Shown: piece by piece, positions 17,148 through 25,994 of the stretch | How positions within the stretch are numbered: the stretch's first letter is position 1 | Layout of the letters: each line of letters begins with the position of its first letter | From: Duncaniella sp. | Lineage (GTDB): Bacteria > Bacteroidota > Bacteroidia > Bacteroidales > Muribaculaceae | Direction of reading: 5' to 3' | Length of the DNA: 64,000 nt | NCBI GenBank assembly: GCA_023664955.1 | Contig: JAMPEV010000001.1 | Coordinates: 1,583,328-1,647,327 of the forward strand | Made by a program: the position numbers and the translations under genes | The notes under the pieces: model-generated | Databases searched by the model: none | The model's input: only the letters and a program-made list of their open reading frames with translations | What the model was told of the DNA's origin: nothing

Positions 17148-18422
17148 ATGCTACAAGTATATGATTTAGGTATGCGCATCGCTCGCAGGGCTATTCTGTC
17201 GTTCTCCAGACTGAGACGGAAGGATAGTCCAGCCAAATTGTCGCGTTTTGCCAATGGCCAACGTCATATATTAAAAACCGTGGAAGAGAATGTCAAGGAA
17301 CTTGACCATAGCCGTCCCACCATATGGATTCATGCTTCCTCGTTAGGAGAATTTGGCATAAGCCGTCCCATCATAAAAGCCCTGAAGGAGAATTTCGATT
17401 GCAACATCGTGATGACATTCTTCTCACCGACCGGGTATGAGGCCGTTTCAAAGAACCATCCTAACATCGACAAAGTATTCTATCTTCCATTCGACACAGA
17501 CAAAAATGCCCGCCGATTCCTTGACGCCGTCAAACCTGACTGTGCTGTATTCATGGTTTCGGAATACTGGCACTCATACCTATATAAACTGAAGGTAAGA
17601 GGAATCCCGGCATTTCTCGTTTCGGCTGTGATTCGCGATAATTCTCCATTCTTCAAATGGTATGGCGACCTTTACCGCAAATCAATCAGCTATTTTAAGC
17701 GGGTGTTTGTTCTTGACGGACGCTCAAAAGAGAATCTCGAAAGTCTTGGAATCACCAACTCTGTGATCAACGGCGACCCTCTGTTTGACAATGTAAATGT
17801 TGTGGCCTCTACTCCGTGGCATGACGAGAAAGTCGAACGCTTTGCTAATGGTAAACAAATCTTCATAGCCGGGAGCATTCATAACGACCAGGACCTTGAA
17901 ATAATAGCGCAACTTGTCAATAAGCATACGGATATCAAATTCATAATCGCCCCTCACGAAATTGACAATGAAACTCTTAATCGCCTAAGAGAACTCATTG
18001 ACGGCAATATTACATTCTATTCGCAATGCGATAAAAACAATGACTTAGGTGATTGCCAAGTGCTTGTGATTGATTTTGTCGGTGCACTAGCCTACCTTTA
18101 CCGCTACGCTTCATGGGCTTACGTGGGGGGAGGTTTCACCAAGCTCCTTCATAGTATAATAGAACCTGCCGCCTACGGGATGCCTGTGGCTTTCGGTCCG
18201 AACATACAGCGTAAAGCCATCGCCAAGGAGATGATTGAACATGGCGTTGGAACGTCGATACGCAATTTTAAGGAACTTGACAGGTGGTTCTGCCAACTGA
18301 AATCGAATCCTTATGAGTTAAAAGCTGTCTCCGAAAAGGCTGCTAAATACGTAACTAACAACACTGGTGCTACACCCCGAGTTGTCAAATCAATAGGAGA
18401 TGTGATATGGGCGAAAAAATAA
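17148..18422 (+). CDS. waaA: 3-deoxy-D-manno-octulosonic acid (Kdo) transferase
   Basis: A 424-residue inner-membrane-associated GT30 glycosyltransferase that adds Kdo from CMP-Kdo to lipid IVA. The N-terminal domain has IWIHASSLGEFG, with the proposed catalytic Glu68. The C-terminal nucleotide-binding domain shows YVGGGFTKLLHSIIEPAAYGMPVAFGPN (about 325-352). It heads a run of envelope genes and overlaps the following acyltransferase gene by 16 bases, so the two are translationally coupled. Bacteroidales WaaA usually adds one Kdo, but the number cannot be told from sequence. Confidence 0.93.
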   Translation: MLQVYDLGMRIARRAILSFSRLRRKDSPAKLSRFANGQRHILKTVEENVKELDHSRPTIWIHASSLGEFGISRPIIKALKENFDCNIVMTFFSPTGYEAVSKNHPNIDKVFYLPFDTDKNARRFLDAVKPDCAVFMVSEYWHSYLYKLKVRGIPAFLVSAVIRDNSPFFKWYGDLYRKSISYFKRVFVLDGRSKENLESLGITNSVINGDPLFDNVNVVASTPWHDEKVERFANGKQIFIAGSIHNDQDLEIIAQLVNKHTDIKFIIAPHEIDNETLNRLRELIDGNITFYSQCDKNNDLGDCQVLVIDFVGALAYLYRYASWAYVGGGFTKLLHSIIEPAAYGMPVAFGPNIQRKAIAKEMIEHGVGTSIRNFKELDRWFCQLKSNPYELKAVSEKAAKYVTNNTGATPRVVKSIGDVIWAKK

Positions 18423-19282
18423 AATATAGTCTATACTTAGGTCTCTTCTCCACCTTAGCGCTTCTACCGATGAAAGCCCTATATGGACTGAGCGATTTCA
18501 TGTATCTACTTTTCTACAAGGGCCTTAAATATCGTAGAAAGGTGGTGAGATGTAATCTTCGCAATTCCTTCCCTGAAAAGTCGGATGAAGAGCTTCTCAG
18601 CATTGAAAAGGATTTTTATCACCAACTATGCGACAATATTGTTGAAACGATCAAGCTACTGAATTTCAGTGATAAAGAAGCCAATAAACGATTAAAAGTA
18701 TCAGGCAGTGAGATTATAGATCGCTTAATCAATAAGGGTCATCCTGTGATATTGTTCCTTGGTCATTATGGCAATTGGGAATGGGTGCCCGTCGTGACTC
18801 AACACTACCATGCCGACGTTAGCGCTCAGGTTTATAAACGTATACACGACAAGGCCTTTGATAGATTGATGCTTAAGATCCGTTCACGTTTCGGCTCAGT
18901 GTCAATTCCAAAGGACAAAGTGCTTCGCACAATGCTGAAATGGAGAAACGAGAATGTGAAATTCATAATCGGTTTTATATCTGACCATCGTACCAACAGC
19001 GACACTCCTCACAACACCACAACTTTCCTCAACCAAGAGACTTCTCTTGTGGCCGGCGGTGAAGAAATAGGAAGGCGCATCAATGCCGCTTATGTATACC
19101 TCGATGTTGAAAAGACCTCTCGTGGACACTATCACCTCACTTTCAAAGAGATTGTCCCAAAAGGCGACGAGATTAACTATCCTTACACTCGACGATACAT
19201 GGAAATGTTTGAGCAGACTATCCGCCGCCGTCCGGGGCTATGGCTTTGGTCTCACAAACGTTGGCCTAAGAATCTAAAATAA
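18407..19282 (+). CDS. LpxL/LpxM-like lipid A acyltransferase
   Basis: A 291-residue membrane-associated acyltransferase of the lipid A secondary-acylation (HtrB/LpxL) family. The catalytic H(X)4E motif is His120 to Glu125 in FLGHYGNWEW. A hydrophobic N-terminal segment (residues 8-22) anchors it. The start at 18407 overlaps waaA and is preceded by AGGAG at 18395-18399, a Shine-Dalgarno site that is rare in this window. Placement right after waaA fits acylation of Kdo-lipid A. Related proteins act on ornithine or serine lipids, so the acceptor is inferred. Confidence 0.85.
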   Translation: MGEKIKYSLYLGLFSTLALLPMKALYGLSDFMYLLFYKGLKYRRKVVRCNLRNSFPEKSDEELLSIEKDFYHQLCDNIVETIKLLNFSDKEANKRLKVSGSEIIDRLINKGHPVILFLGHYGNWEWVPVVTQHYHADVSAQVYKRIHDKAFDRLMLKIRSRFGSVSIPKDKVLRTMLKWRNENVKFIIGFISDHRTNSDTPHNTTTFLNQETSLVAGGEEIGRRINAAYVYLDVEKTSRGHYHLTFKEIVPKGDEINYPYTRRYMEMFEQTIRRRPGLWLWSHKRWPKNLK

Positions 19283-19338
19283 ATATCATTAAATACTGAA
19301 ACTGAATTAAATCAACAACCCTAAGTATACACTGAACA

Positions 19339-20067
19339 ATGAAAATTATATGCGTAATCCCCGCTCGTGCGGAATCTACAAGATTTTTCGAGAAACCTCT
19401 CGCCCTTATTTGTGGTAAGCCCATGATTCAGTGGGTATACGAACACTGCAAAGAGGTGGAAATATTTGAAGAGGTTTACGTAGCTACCGATAGCGAGAAA
19501 ATCAAAGCGACCGCCGAAAATTTTGGTGCCAAGGTAGTCATGACTCGCTCCGACCATGACACAGCTACCGAACGTCTATACGAGGTATCTACACGCATTC
19601 CTGCCGACCTTTACGTGATGGTAAATGGCGACGAGCCGCTCCTTAAGCGCGATGCCATAGTGCAATGTGTGCCCGAAGGTCTTAGGCCAGATGATTTCTT
19701 CGTCTCCAACCTCATGACCGATTTCTCCAACCCGGTAGAAGTTGTCGATGCTACCAATCTTAAGATTGTAACCGCAAATGACGATCGCTGTCTGTTCATT
19801 TCCCGTAGCCCAATACCTTACCCGAAGGGCGCGATGGACTATGTGTTCCACAAGTTTGTCGGTGTAGGAGCCTTCACTCGAAAAGCCCTTGACTTCTATC
19901 ACAATACACCACGCGGTCCTATTGAAAAGATTGAGGAAAATGATTCCTTCCGTTTCCTCGAAAACCACATGCCGATTTATTATTACAACTGCCACTGCAA
20001 ATCCCTTTCTGTCGACAATCGCAAGGATATAGACGGCGTAGAGGCCTACTTGAAAAATGAGCTATAA
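19339..20067 (+). CDS. KdsB-like CMP-sugar synthetase
   Basis: A 242-residue cytidylyltransferase-fold protein resembling CMP-Kdo synthetase, which activates Kdo with CTP for WaaA. The nucleotide-binding N terminus is IPARAESTRFFEKPLA (usually IPARYxSTRxPGKPL), followed by VYVATDSEKI, a D-T-A-T-E-R-L segment in place of SGTxR, and VMVNGDEPLL in place of xVQGDEP. The departures are at substrate-contacting positions, so it may be a divergent CMP-Kdo synthetase or act on another ulosonic acid. It sits between the LpxL-like gene and a heptosyltransferase-like gene and overlaps the latter by 11 bases. Confidence 0.72.
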   Translation: MKIICVIPARAESTRFFEKPLALICGKPMIQWVYEHCKEVEIFEEVYVATDSEKIKATAENFGAKVVMTRSDHDTATERLYEVSTRIPADLYVMVNGDEPLLKRDAIVQCVPEGLRPDDFFVSNLMTDFSNPVEVVDATNLKIVTANDDRCLFISRSPIPYPKGAMDYVFHKFVGVGAFTRKALDFYHNTPRGPIEKIEENDSFRFLENHMPIYYYNCHCKSLSVDNRKDIDGVEAYLKNEL

Positions 20068-21079
20068 CCGCGATAAAAGGATGATCGTCATCCGTTTTTC
20101 CGCTTTGGGCGATGTCGCTATGACTATCCCGGCTATTTACTCGCTTGCCGAGCAATATCCGCATCTTCACATTGATGTGGTGACTCGCCCTTTCTTTTCC
20201 CGTCTGTTCATTAATCGGCCGAAAAATGTTGATGTCTATGGGTTTGACCTTAACAAGGAATACAAAGGTGTAGCTGGGACCTTTCGACTTCTGCGGCAAC
20301 TTTCCACTTTTAAGCCGGACTATGTCGCAGATCTTCACAATGTTCTCAGGACTTGGATTATAGACCGATACTTCAAACTGAAGGGAGTGAAGGTGGAGAT
20401 GGTAGACAAGCTACGCAGTCATCGTGATGACATTCTGAAAAAAGGTATACCTCAGCCTAACTTCATTAACCGTTACGCCGATGTTTTTACCAAACTCGGT
20501 TTTCCCATCAACTTGACATTCAATTCATTGATTGACGGCAATAAGGATTTGACAATTCCATTTGAAATTAAGCATCCTGCCATTGGGATAGCACCTTATG
20601 CCCGATACTACAACAAGACCTACCCGCTTTCTCACATGAGGGAAACTGTGAATCTTCTGACCGCTGAAGGTTACAACGTATACCTGTTCGGAGGGCGTGG
20701 TAAAGAGGCCGAGGAACTCGCTCATTGGCAAGCATCTAATTTTCATTGCGTATCTTTAGCCGGACGATTTTCTTTAGAAGAGGAAATCTCCTTGATGGGG
20801 AAAATGGATCTGATGGTCAGCATGGACTCAGCCAATCAACACATGGCAGCTCTTTCCGGGACTAAAGTACTAAGCATTTGGGGAAGCACCACACCCGGAT
20901 GCGGCTTCCTTGGCTATCATCAAACCGCCGATAATGCTCTGTGCCTCAATCTCGATTGTCAGCCTTGCACTGTGGCCGGAAGCCCTGAGTGTCCCCTGGG
21001 GCATCTCAACTGCATGAACAGTATCACACCAATACAAATAGTGGACAAAATAAAGCAAATGACTAAAGCCTATATCTGA
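20057..21079 (+). CDS. Glycosyltransferase family 9 (heptosyltransferase-like)
   Basis: A 340-residue GT9-family protein of the type that adds ADP-heptose or related sugars to the LPS inner core. The opening VIRFSALGDVAMTIPAIYSLAEQYP (about 11-35) is the standard GT9 N terminus. The C-terminal domain has MVSMDSANQHMAALSGTKVLSIWGSTTPGCGFLGY (about 254-288), matching the nucleotide-sugar site. Cysteines in LNLDCQPCTVAGSPECPLGHLNCM near the C terminus are common in the family. The donor sugar is unknown. Its position downstream of waaA suggests core oligosaccharide synthesis. Confidence 0.88.
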   Translation: MSYNRDKRMIVIRFSALGDVAMTIPAIYSLAEQYPHLHIDVVTRPFFSRLFINRPKNVDVYGFDLNKEYKGVAGTFRLLRQLSTFKPDYVADLHNVLRTWIIDRYFKLKGVKVEMVDKLRSHRDDILKKGIPQPNFINRYADVFTKLGFPINLTFNSLIDGNKDLTIPFEIKHPAIGIAPYARYYNKTYPLSHMRETVNLLTAEGYNVYLFGGRGKEAEELAHWQASNFHCVSLAGRFSLEEEISLMGKMDLMVSMDSANQHMAALSGTKVLSIWGSTTPGCGFLGYHQTADNALCLNLDCQPCTVAGSPECPLGHLNCMNSITPIQIVDKIKQMTKAYI

Positions 21080-21112
21080 AGTCAAAAGCCTAAAATTTAA
21101 AGCCTTTGGAGC

Positions 21113-22948
21113 ATGTGGGAATTTACCATATTTACAATCATTTATTTCATATATGTCACTGCATTTTTTTGTATTGTGCAAAAACCTCTGTTTGGATGGT
21201 ATAACCGCAAGCTTAATGTGCAGACACTTTCATTACGCGATGTACGTGATGTATATTCCCACGGCATCGTCTCCGACTTTATAATCGCAGCCTACCTCTC
21301 AGCAATTCCGCTACTTACCGCTGTTATTTTTACATTTTTTCCTCATTTCAATTTCCATACTATTATCGGCATTTACAATCTGCTGATTTCCATAATCCTA
21401 TCTTTAATTGTAGTTTCCGATACTATTCTTTACAGTTATTGGCAATACAAACTCGACTCTTCCGTGTTTGTTTACCTTAAGTCACTTAAGGGTGCATTTG
21501 CCAGTGTGTCCGCACTTTATATATTATGCGCCATTTGCTTCGTCATAGTCGTAGCTGCAATTTTTTATGCAGGCGTTTCTATCGTTACCGGTTTATTTTT
21601 CAATAATTTCTCCACTGATTTTAACTCATGGTGGCAATACCCGGTTATAATTCTGTCGGCAATTATTATACTTGCCGCTTTATATTTAGTCACAAGAGGT
21701 CTGAAAATCCGTCCAAACAACCCCAGTGTGGTTTATTACAGCAAGAATCCTTTTTACAATCACTGGGCGTTGAACCCTGCCTACAATCTTCTATATTCAC
21801 TCACTACACGTGATGAATTTAAAGGTAAATTCCGGAATTTTGACGACGAGGAATGTGATAAAATATTTTCACCACTCTTCCCTACCAATGGTATCCCTCA
21901 GAGTAAAATACTCAACACCGACCGTCCTAATATATTATTAATCGTTTGGGAAAGTCTTGGTGCTGAATTTATTGAGTCACTTGGCGGCAAACATAATGTG
22001 GCTGTCAATGTCGATCGCTTAGCCAACGAGGGAGTTATGTTTACTCAATGCACTGCCGGAAGTTTCCGTACTGACCGTGGTCTCGTATGCCTTCTCAGCG
22101 GCTATCTTGGCCAGCCCACCACAAGCGTGATACGTTACACTCGCAAGCTCCCGAACCTCCCGGCCCTACCGCGCGAATTGAAGAATTTGGGCTATGAAAC
22201 TACCGCCGTGCATGGCGGCGACCTCACTATAATGCACAAATCCGACTATTATTTAGCCTCAGGCCACGATCGACTTGTGTCACAAAAGGATTTCCCAAAG
22301 TCTGCTCCTGCATGCAAGTGGGGTATACATGACGGATATATGTTTGATTGGCTTTATGATGACATAATGGAGAAAACCCATGAAGGGAAGCGGTGGTTCA
22401 CCACTTTCCAAACCCTCAGTTCCCATGAACCGTTCACTGTCCCCTACAACCGGCTTCCCGACGATGTGGATAATGCCTTTGCATATACCGACCACTGCTT
22501 CGGTGAATTTGTAGATAAGCTCAAAAAATCTCCGGCATGGGATAATCTATTAATCATATGCGTTGCCGATCATGGCTCCAACATAAGTCATCATCCGGCC
22601 TCGCGCAGTAAATATGCACACATTCCTCTTCTGATGATTGGCGGAGCAGTTGACCATCCTGAGAAAGTGGGAACTATCATGAGCCAAACCGATTTGGCTT
22701 CTACACTTTTAGCACAGATGGGGCTGAAACATGACAAGTTTATCTATAGTCGCGATGTCCTTGCTGACACGTATACTTATCCATTCTCCTTCCACACCTA
22801 TACCAACGGCTTCATGTTCACCGATTCGACGGGCGTCACCAATTACGATAATGTGGCCGAATCGGCAATCGAAGGCCATGATGAGCTGCGTGAAAGAAAA
22901 GGCAAAGCTATTCTGCAAAAACTTTACGAAGATTTAAGCAATCGTTAA
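21113..22948 (+). CDS. LTA synthase-family transferase, Thr-nucleophile type
   Basis: A 611-residue membrane protein: about five transmembrane segments (residues 1-200), then a periplasmic sulfatase/alkaline-phosphatase fold. Predicted metal ligands and nucleophile are Glu280 (LLIVWESLGAEF) and Thr320 in GSFRTDRGLVCLLSGY, with VADHGSN near residue 486 as a further metal-binding segment. This family moves phosphoglycerol or phosphoethanolamine from phospholipid onto an acceptor. In a Gram-negative LPS cluster the likely acceptor is the lipid A-core or another envelope glycan, which is inference. It lies 33 bases after the GT9 gene. Confidence 0.87.
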   Translation: MWEFTIFTIIYFIYVTAFFCIVQKPLFGWYNRKLNVQTLSLRDVRDVYSHGIVSDFIIAAYLSAIPLLTAVIFTFFPHFNFHTIIGIYNLLISIILSLIVVSDTILYSYWQYKLDSSVFVYLKSLKGAFASVSALYILCAICFVIVVAAIFYAGVSIVTGLFFNNFSTDFNSWWQYPVIILSAIIILAALYLVTRGLKIRPNNPSVVYYSKNPFYNHWALNPAYNLLYSLTTRDEFKGKFRNFDDEECDKIFSPLFPTNGIPQSKILNTDRPNILLIVWESLGAEFIESLGGKHNVAVNVDRLANEGVMFTQCTAGSFRTDRGLVCLLSGYLGQPTTSVIRYTRKLPNLPALPRELKNLGYETTAVHGGDLTIMHKSDYYLASGHDRLVSQKDFPKSAPACKWGIHDGYMFDWLYDDIMEKTHEGKRWFTTFQTLSSHEPFTVPYNRLPDDVDNAFAYTDHCFGEFVDKLKKSPAWDNLLIICVADHGSNISHHPASRSKYAHIPLLMIGGAVDHPEKVGTIMSQTDLASTLLAQMGLKHDKFIYSRDVLADTYTYPFSFHTYTNGFMFTDSTGVTNYDNVAESAIEGHDELRERKGKAILQKLYEDLSNR

Positions 22949-22973
22949 TAAATCGATACATAAACCATTCATC

Positions 22974-24938
22974 ATGAAACGAGAATATAATATATTACAA
23001 TCAAACCCCGTACGTCTGTTCCTCAACCTACTTTGGGTATACATTTGCTACGAAATATGTCGCTTAGTGTTCCTTTTCGAGAATTGGAATCTTTACAGCG
23101 GTACTATGTCATGGGGATTATTTTGGAAAATGTCGCTCGGAGGTTTCCGTTTTGACACCTCGGCCATCTTCTATACCAATGCTCTCGTCATACTCCTTTA
23201 CCTTCTCCCATGGGCTAAAAAGGAGGTAAGATGGTATCATTCAATGACAAAATGGATGTTTATCGTTATTAATTCGCTATGTGTGATACTAAATTTCGGT
23301 GACTCGGTGTTCTTTGAGTTCCGAAAACACCGCTCTTCGATGGCCACAGTGCAGGAATTTCAAAACGAGGGGAATCTTGGAAGCATTTTCTGGGAAGAAT
23401 TCTTTGGACACTGGTATCTTGTGCTCCTCGCTATAATTCTTATTATATTCCTTTGGAAATGCTACCGTTCGCCCCTCACGCCAACGCATCCCACTCGCAG
23501 ATATTATATCACCCAAATCATTGGTCTTGTGATATTTGCACCTATTACAGTAATGGGAATGCGTGGTAATACATTCTTCACTGCGACGCGCCCTATCGCT
23601 GTCAGCTATTCCCATAATTTTGTGGACGATCCACTGCAGACCGGAATCGTGCTTAATACACCTTTCTCTTTAATCCGCACCATCGGTCAAATGCCACAGA
23701 AGACTCCGGTATTTTTCACTGACCAAGCCGAACTCGATGCAATATATTCACCCGTACACACCCCCGGTGATTCTGTCATCCCCAACCACAAGAACATTGT
23801 GATCTTCATAGTAGAAAGCTTCGCACAGGAATTTATTGGCGAGTTAAACAAGGATCTTGACAATGGTACATACAAAGGCTATACCCCATTTGCCGACTCT
23901 CTGCTCCGTCAGAGTCTCTATTTTGACCAGTCGTTTGCTAATTCCGGTTTCAGCATCGATGCACCACCCTCAATACTCGCATCCATTCCACGCATGGACC
24001 GTCCGTTTGTCCTCTCACCATTCTCGCTAAATCATCTCAACTCCATCGCCACTGAGCTGAAAAATATCGGCTATAACACAGCCTTCTTCCATGGGGCTGA
24101 CAATGAATCCCTTGGATTCAATGCTTTCGTGAAGTCCATCGGTTTTGAAAAGTATTTTGGCAGGAATGAATTCTATGATGATCCCCGATTTGGTGGCAAG
24201 AGTGAGTTTGATGGCACATGGGGTGTTTGGGACGAGCCGTTCCTCCAATATTTCTGTGCTGAACTTGGCGAGATGCCTCAGCCTTTCCTTGCAAGCGTGT
24301 TCACGCTCTCATCCCACCATCCTTTCGCTGTACCTGAGAAGTATAAGGATGTATTTGTCGACGAGGGCATTCACAAGCTCCACAAATGCATCCGCTATGC
24401 CGATTTCTCGCTCCGTCATTTCTTTGAAACTGCCTCCAAGCAACCATGGTTTAAGAATACTATTTTCGTCTTGACTGCCGACCATGCAAGTAGCAAACGC
24501 ACACACGAGGTATATAAAAACGAGGTTGGTGGTTTCCGTGTACCTATCTTGTTCTACGATCCCTCTGGCGAGCTTCCCTCAGGCAAGCATCCCGGAATCG
24601 CACAGCAAATCGACATCATGCCCACAATCCTTAACTATGTGGGCTACGGCCGACCATACGTGGCATTCGGAAAAGACCTTCTAAACACCAAGCCGGAAGA
24701 TACTTGGGCTTTCAATTGGGACTTCTATCCTCAATTCTTCAAAGGAGAATATGTGATGCGTTCCGACGGTGAGAAAGTCACAGAAATATTCAACTACGTC
24801 AAGGATCCTTTCTTGAAAGAAAACCTCGTTGGAAAGTTTCCCCAGGAGAAAGAGATGGAACGCGAAATGCAAGCCATAATCCAAAGCTATATGCAACGTA
24901 TGTCATCCGACAGCTATCAATTGACGATTGACAATTAA
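22974..24938 (+). CDS. LTA synthase-family transferase, Ser-nucleophile type
   Basis: A 654-residue paralogue of the preceding protein: about five membrane segments (to residue 200), then a sulfatase-fold periplasmic domain. Glu281 (IFIVESFAQEF) is the predicted metal ligand. The nucleophile position reads Ser327 (SGFSIDAPPSILASIPR) in place of threonine, as in the S-I-(E/D) subgroup of the family. VLTADHASS near residue 503 is the second metal-binding segment. The gap to the first paralogue is 25 bases, so the two are co-transcribed. The different active sites suggest different donors or acceptors rather than redundancy. Confidence 0.87.
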   Translation: MKREYNILQSNPVRLFLNLLWVYICYEICRLVFLFENWNLYSGTMSWGLFWKMSLGGFRFDTSAIFYTNALVILLYLLPWAKKEVRWYHSMTKWMFIVINSLCVILNFGDSVFFEFRKHRSSMATVQEFQNEGNLGSIFWEEFFGHWYLVLLAIILIIFLWKCYRSPLTPTHPTRRYYITQIIGLVIFAPITVMGMRGNTFFTATRPIAVSYSHNFVDDPLQTGIVLNTPFSLIRTIGQMPQKTPVFFTDQAELDAIYSPVHTPGDSVIPNHKNIVIFIVESFAQEFIGELNKDLDNGTYKGYTPFADSLLRQSLYFDQSFANSGFSIDAPPSILASIPRMDRPFVLSPFSLNHLNSIATELKNIGYNTAFFHGADNESLGFNAFVKSIGFEKYFGRNEFYDDPRFGGKSEFDGTWGVWDEPFLQYFCAELGEMPQPFLASVFTLSSHHPFAVPEKYKDVFVDEGIHKLHKCIRYADFSLRHFFETASKQPWFKNTIFVLTADHASSKRTHEVYKNEVGGFRVPILFYDPSGELPSGKHPGIAQQIDIMPTILNYVGYGRPYVAFGKDLLNTKPEDTWAFNWDFYPQFFKGEYVMRSDGEKVTEIFNYVKDPFLKENLVGKFPQEKEMEREMQAIIQSYMQRMSSDSYQLTIDN

Positions 24939-25057
24939 ACATCGATTGTCGAAATAATCAATTCACTACGGGCACCAAATCCTTCCGAATCTCCGAATCC
25001 TTCACTTCTTTTTTATCATTTATTGAGCTTATATTTTAGAAATTTGAAATTAAATCG

Positions 25058-25065
25058 TAATTTTG
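25058..25065 (+). promoter_or_regulatory. -7 box of the his operon promoter
   Basis: TAATTTTG (exact TAnnTTTG) 41 bases before hisG. No good TTTG is seen at the usual upstream distance. I see no histidine-rich leader peptide or attenuator in 24939-25105. Confidence 0.5.
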
Positions 25066-25105
25066 CATTTCAAAATAACAGGAATTTGACCAAAACAAGC
25101 TCTTT

Positions 25106-25957
25106 ATGCTAAGAATTGCGATACAGGCGAAAGGTCGCCTCAATGAAAAGACTATGGCATTACTTGCCGATGCCGGCATATCAGCATCTGTGGGTAGTCG
25201 TTCACTTATAGCTCACGCCAAGGGATTTCCCGTGGACCTGCTGCTACTACGCGATGACGATATTCCACAAGCCGTGGCCATGGGAACTGCCGACATCGGT
25301 ATTGTGGGATTAAATGAAGTGGAAGAGAAATGCGTAAACGTGCAGAATGTTATGAACCTTGGTTTCGGAGGTTGCCGACTCAGCCTGGCAGTACCGCGCG
25401 AAGCTGACTACAAAGGGCTTGAATGGTTCAACGGCAAACGTATTGCGACCTCCTACCCCGCAATTCTATCTCGCTTCCTAAAAGACAACTCGATCAAAGC
25501 TGAAATCCACACAATCACCGGTTCAGTAGAAATAGCCCCGGCTATCGGCATGGCCGATTCAATTTTCGACATTGTTTCTTCGGGTGGTACTTTAGTTCAA
25601 AACGGTTTGGTAGAAGTAATGTCAGTCCTTGAGTCACAAGCAGTTCTTATTGCCACACCCAATCTCACCGAGGACAAAATGGAAGAACTCCATAAACTTT
25701 GTTTCCGCTTCCGCTCCATCATCGAAAGCCGCGGGATGAAATATGTTCTTATGAATATTCCCAAAGCATCTCTTGAAGAAGCACTTAGTATCCTACCGAG
25801 TATGAAAAGCCCCACTGTGCTCCACCTCGCTGACCCCAATTGGCTTTCACTACACGCCGTAATCCCGGAATCTCAACTTTGGGAAAAGATTGAGAAGTTA
25901 AAAAGCATAGGAGCAGAAGACATCCTTGTACTCGTCCTTGAAAATATCGTAAAATAA
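25106..25957 (+). CDS. hisG: ATP phosphoribosyltransferase, long form
   Basis: A 283-residue enzyme that makes phosphoribosyl-ATP, the first and feedback-controlled step of histidine synthesis. It is the long, hexameric form: the catalytic part ends near residue 210, and a C-terminal ACT-like regulatory domain (about 213-283) binds histidine. Recognisable segments are IAIQAKGRLNEKTMALLADAG (4-24), GTADIGIVGLNEV and the PRPP-binding IVSSGGTLVQNGL (about 157-169). No HisZ is needed with this form. It is the first gene of the his operon. Confidence 0.96.
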   Translation: MLRIAIQAKGRLNEKTMALLADAGISASVGSRSLIAHAKGFPVDLLLLRDDDIPQAVAMGTADIGIVGLNEVEEKCVNVQNVMNLGFGGCRLSLAVPREADYKGLEWFNGKRIATSYPAILSRFLKDNSIKAEIHTITGSVEIAPAIGMADSIFDIVSSGGTLVQNGLVEVMSVLESQAVLIATPNLTEDKMEELHKLCFRFRSIIESRGMKYVLMNIPKASLEEALSILPSMKSPTVLHLADPNWLSLHAVIPESQLWEKIEKLKSIGAEDILVLVLENIVK

Positions 25958-25994
25958 GAACACACAACCCAACGGATTTCCAATAGTTAACAAA

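Noticed and set aside
24939-25105. Histidine leader peptide or T-box-like attenuator before hisG
   Set aside because: No short frame rich in His codons, and no terminator/antiterminator pair is visible.
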